A DNA stretch of 35,348 bases from a virus. Of the stretch, positions 34,531 through 35,348 are shown piece by piece. Positions within the stretch are counted from its first letter, which is position 1. Each line of letters opens with the position of its first letter. Position numbers and translations under genes: made by a program. The notes under the pieces are model-generated. The model saw only the letters and a list, made by a program, of their open reading frames with translations, ran no database searches and was not told the DNA's origin. Location of the stretch: positions 1-35,348 of IMG/VR virus record IMGVR_UViG_3300008952_003043. The stretch is one strand, 5' to 3'.

Positions 34531-34896
34531 ATGAAGAAATCACTACTATTTGCATGCTTAATGCTTGCTGGATGCACTAAGCGCATGCATGTTGTGCAGT
34601 ATGCCGGCACTGACTTTTCTCACACATCATCGATGTGTTTGGACGCACTTTTAGTCAATATGGATAAAAGTAACTGCACTCATACATCGATGACGTCTGG
34701 ACGGGGCCTCTTGATTGTGCAGTGTGAAACAAAAGATCAAGAAGTAGAAAATTTTTGGATAGATAATACATTCTTTATCGTTCCAACAAACCCAAATATA
34801 GAAATTATTGATGGTATCCCGCTCTGTATTGACTATAATTTTGGTGTATATGTTCCAGTAGAGCTTACTGTGCCCGAGGACAAGACTAGTGAGTAA
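34531..34896 (+). CDS. Small lipoprotein, 121 aa (paralog of 3991)
   Basis: ATG 34531 gives MKKSLLFACLMLAGCTKRMH, a canonical lipoprotein signal with lipobox L-A-G-C. The mature part keeps the cysteine and FW...FFIVP pattern of the lipoprotein at 3991-4344 (C-L-D, N-M-D, V-Q-C, L-C-I-D). It directly precedes a GreA-like gene and overlaps it by 8 bases. Possibly envelope-located, e.g. exclusion or receptor-blocking; unproven. Confidence 0.8.
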   Translation: MKKSLLFACLMLAGCTKRMHVVQYAGTDFSHTSSMCLDALLVNMDKSNCTHTSMTSGRGLLIVQCETKDQEVENFWIDNTFFIVPTNPNIEIIDGIPLCIDYNFGVYVPVELTVPEDKTSE

Positions 34897-35348
34897 ATTA
34901 ATGATGACAAAGACAGGATATGATGATATCATGTCTAAGATTGACGCGCTTAATCAAGATTTGAAAATTGCGAATCAGTCTGTTGCTGAAGGGATTGAAT
35001 CAAGAGATTTTAGAGAGGACTCAACCTTCAGCGTCGCAGTTGAAGAAAGATCAAAAATTCAAAATAAAATAAGGGAGTTGGAAGATATCGTCAACAACTG
35101 TACAATTGCTCAAATAGATTCTAGTACTGATTTTATTGATTTTGGAAAATCAGCAGAACTCTTGAACGTAGACACGGGCGATGTAAGGGCGTTTACAATT
35201 GTCGGTGCATACGAATCTGACCCCAAGAATGGAAAAATAAGCTACTTATCACCCGTTGGAATGTCTATGATGGGATCAAAAGTGGGCGACGAATTTGAAG
35301 TCATTACTCCAGCAAAAGAGGTTTGTTGGGAAGTCTTAAAAATCTTTA
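34889..35348 (+). CDS. GreA/GreB-like transcript cleavage factor (runs off the end)
   Basis: GTG 34889 (GAGGA nine bases upstream) gives MSKLMMTKTGYDDIMSKIDA, like the GreA start. The coiled-coil tip region RDFREDSTFSVAVEERSKIQ keeps the acidic D...E pair corresponding to GreA D41/E44, and the C-terminal domain has FTIVGAYESDPKNGKISYLS, PVGMSMMGSKVGDEFEV and VCWEVLKIF. About 153 residues are present, so almost full length. Such factors rescue backtracked RNA polymerase or alter host transcription; here a plausible phage modulator of host RNA polymerase. Confidence 0.88.
   Translation, partial: MSKLMMTKTGYDDIMSKIDALNQDLKIANQSVAEGIESRDFREDSTFSVAVEERSKIQNKIRELEDIVNNCTIAQIDSSTDFIDFGKSAELLNVDTGDVRAFTIVGAYESDPKNGKISYLSPVGMSMMGSKVGDEFEVITPAKEVCWEVLKIF

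Overview
The window looks like part of the genome of a large tailed bacteriophage (or a closely related mobile replicon) rather than a bacterial chromosome. About 80 mostly very small genes lie almost all on the + strand, packed with 1-14 base overlaps. There are two tRNA genes with encoded CCA, a family of near-identical phage-style promoters, tandem paralogous minigenes, and scattered metabolic or chaperone genes of the kind phages carry (DnaJ, GreA-like factor, di-iron protein, sulfotransferase, fatty-acid hydroxylase-like protein). No capsid, terminase, portal or tail gene is recognisable, so the phage assignment is an inference from layout; the host cannot be named. By eye the base composition is patchy: roughly 8-16 kb is GC-rich, 29-35 kb is AT-rich.

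Layout. 1-6.0 kb: an array of about 15 short genes starting M-K-V-G-D-L-V or similar (SH3-like barrel proteins by pattern), interrupted by tiny membrane proteins, a TMEM229-like membrane protein, a lipoprotein and a di-iron ferritin-like protein. 6.0-8.2 kb: a PD-(D/E)XK nuclease, a sulfotransferase bracketed by AGTTACT-type repeats, a repeat field of about a dozen copies, a TTTTACA operator-like cluster and a possible structured RNA. 8.2-17.2 kb: GC-rich operons each led by the phage promoter, including a MoxR AAA+ ATPase, a HExxH metallopeptidase/VWA protein and a RadA-like ATPase core. 17.2-20.3 kb: tRNA-Arg(TCT), a promoter-led non-coding stretch, tRNA-Lys(TTT), small coiled-coil proteins and a second possible RNA. 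20.3-23.5 kb: a second array of SH3-like minigenes with tiny membrane peptides, ending in a GC-rich palindromic block and an AT-rich direct-repeat block. 23.8-29.2 kb: proteins sharing a basic amphipathic tag of the form KLTxxxLxxxIKEEL, some of which may be virion or internal proteins. 29.2-35.3 kb: fatty-acid hydroxylase-like protein, exported metzincin protease, DnaJ, an antisense-strand trypsin-like protease, a nucleotidyltransferase, a lipoprotein paralogous to the one at 4 kb, and a GreA-like factor running off the end.

How it works together. Twenty-two promoter copies share TGTAAR, 16 bases, then TATAAT or TAGAAT (17 bases in one), commonly followed by AAGAAAGTAAGGAAAGGAA. Many are embedded in the end of the previous gene so that the TAA inside TGTAA is that gene's stop codon. 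Six of these promoters have a 31-42 residue single-helix membrane peptide as the first gene. The strongest candidates for something undescribed are the overlapping SH3-like minigene arrays, the promoter/stop overprinting, the repeat field around the sulfotransferase, the helical-tag protein family, the MoxR/metallopeptidase-VWA pair, and four promoter-linked structured non-coding stretches.
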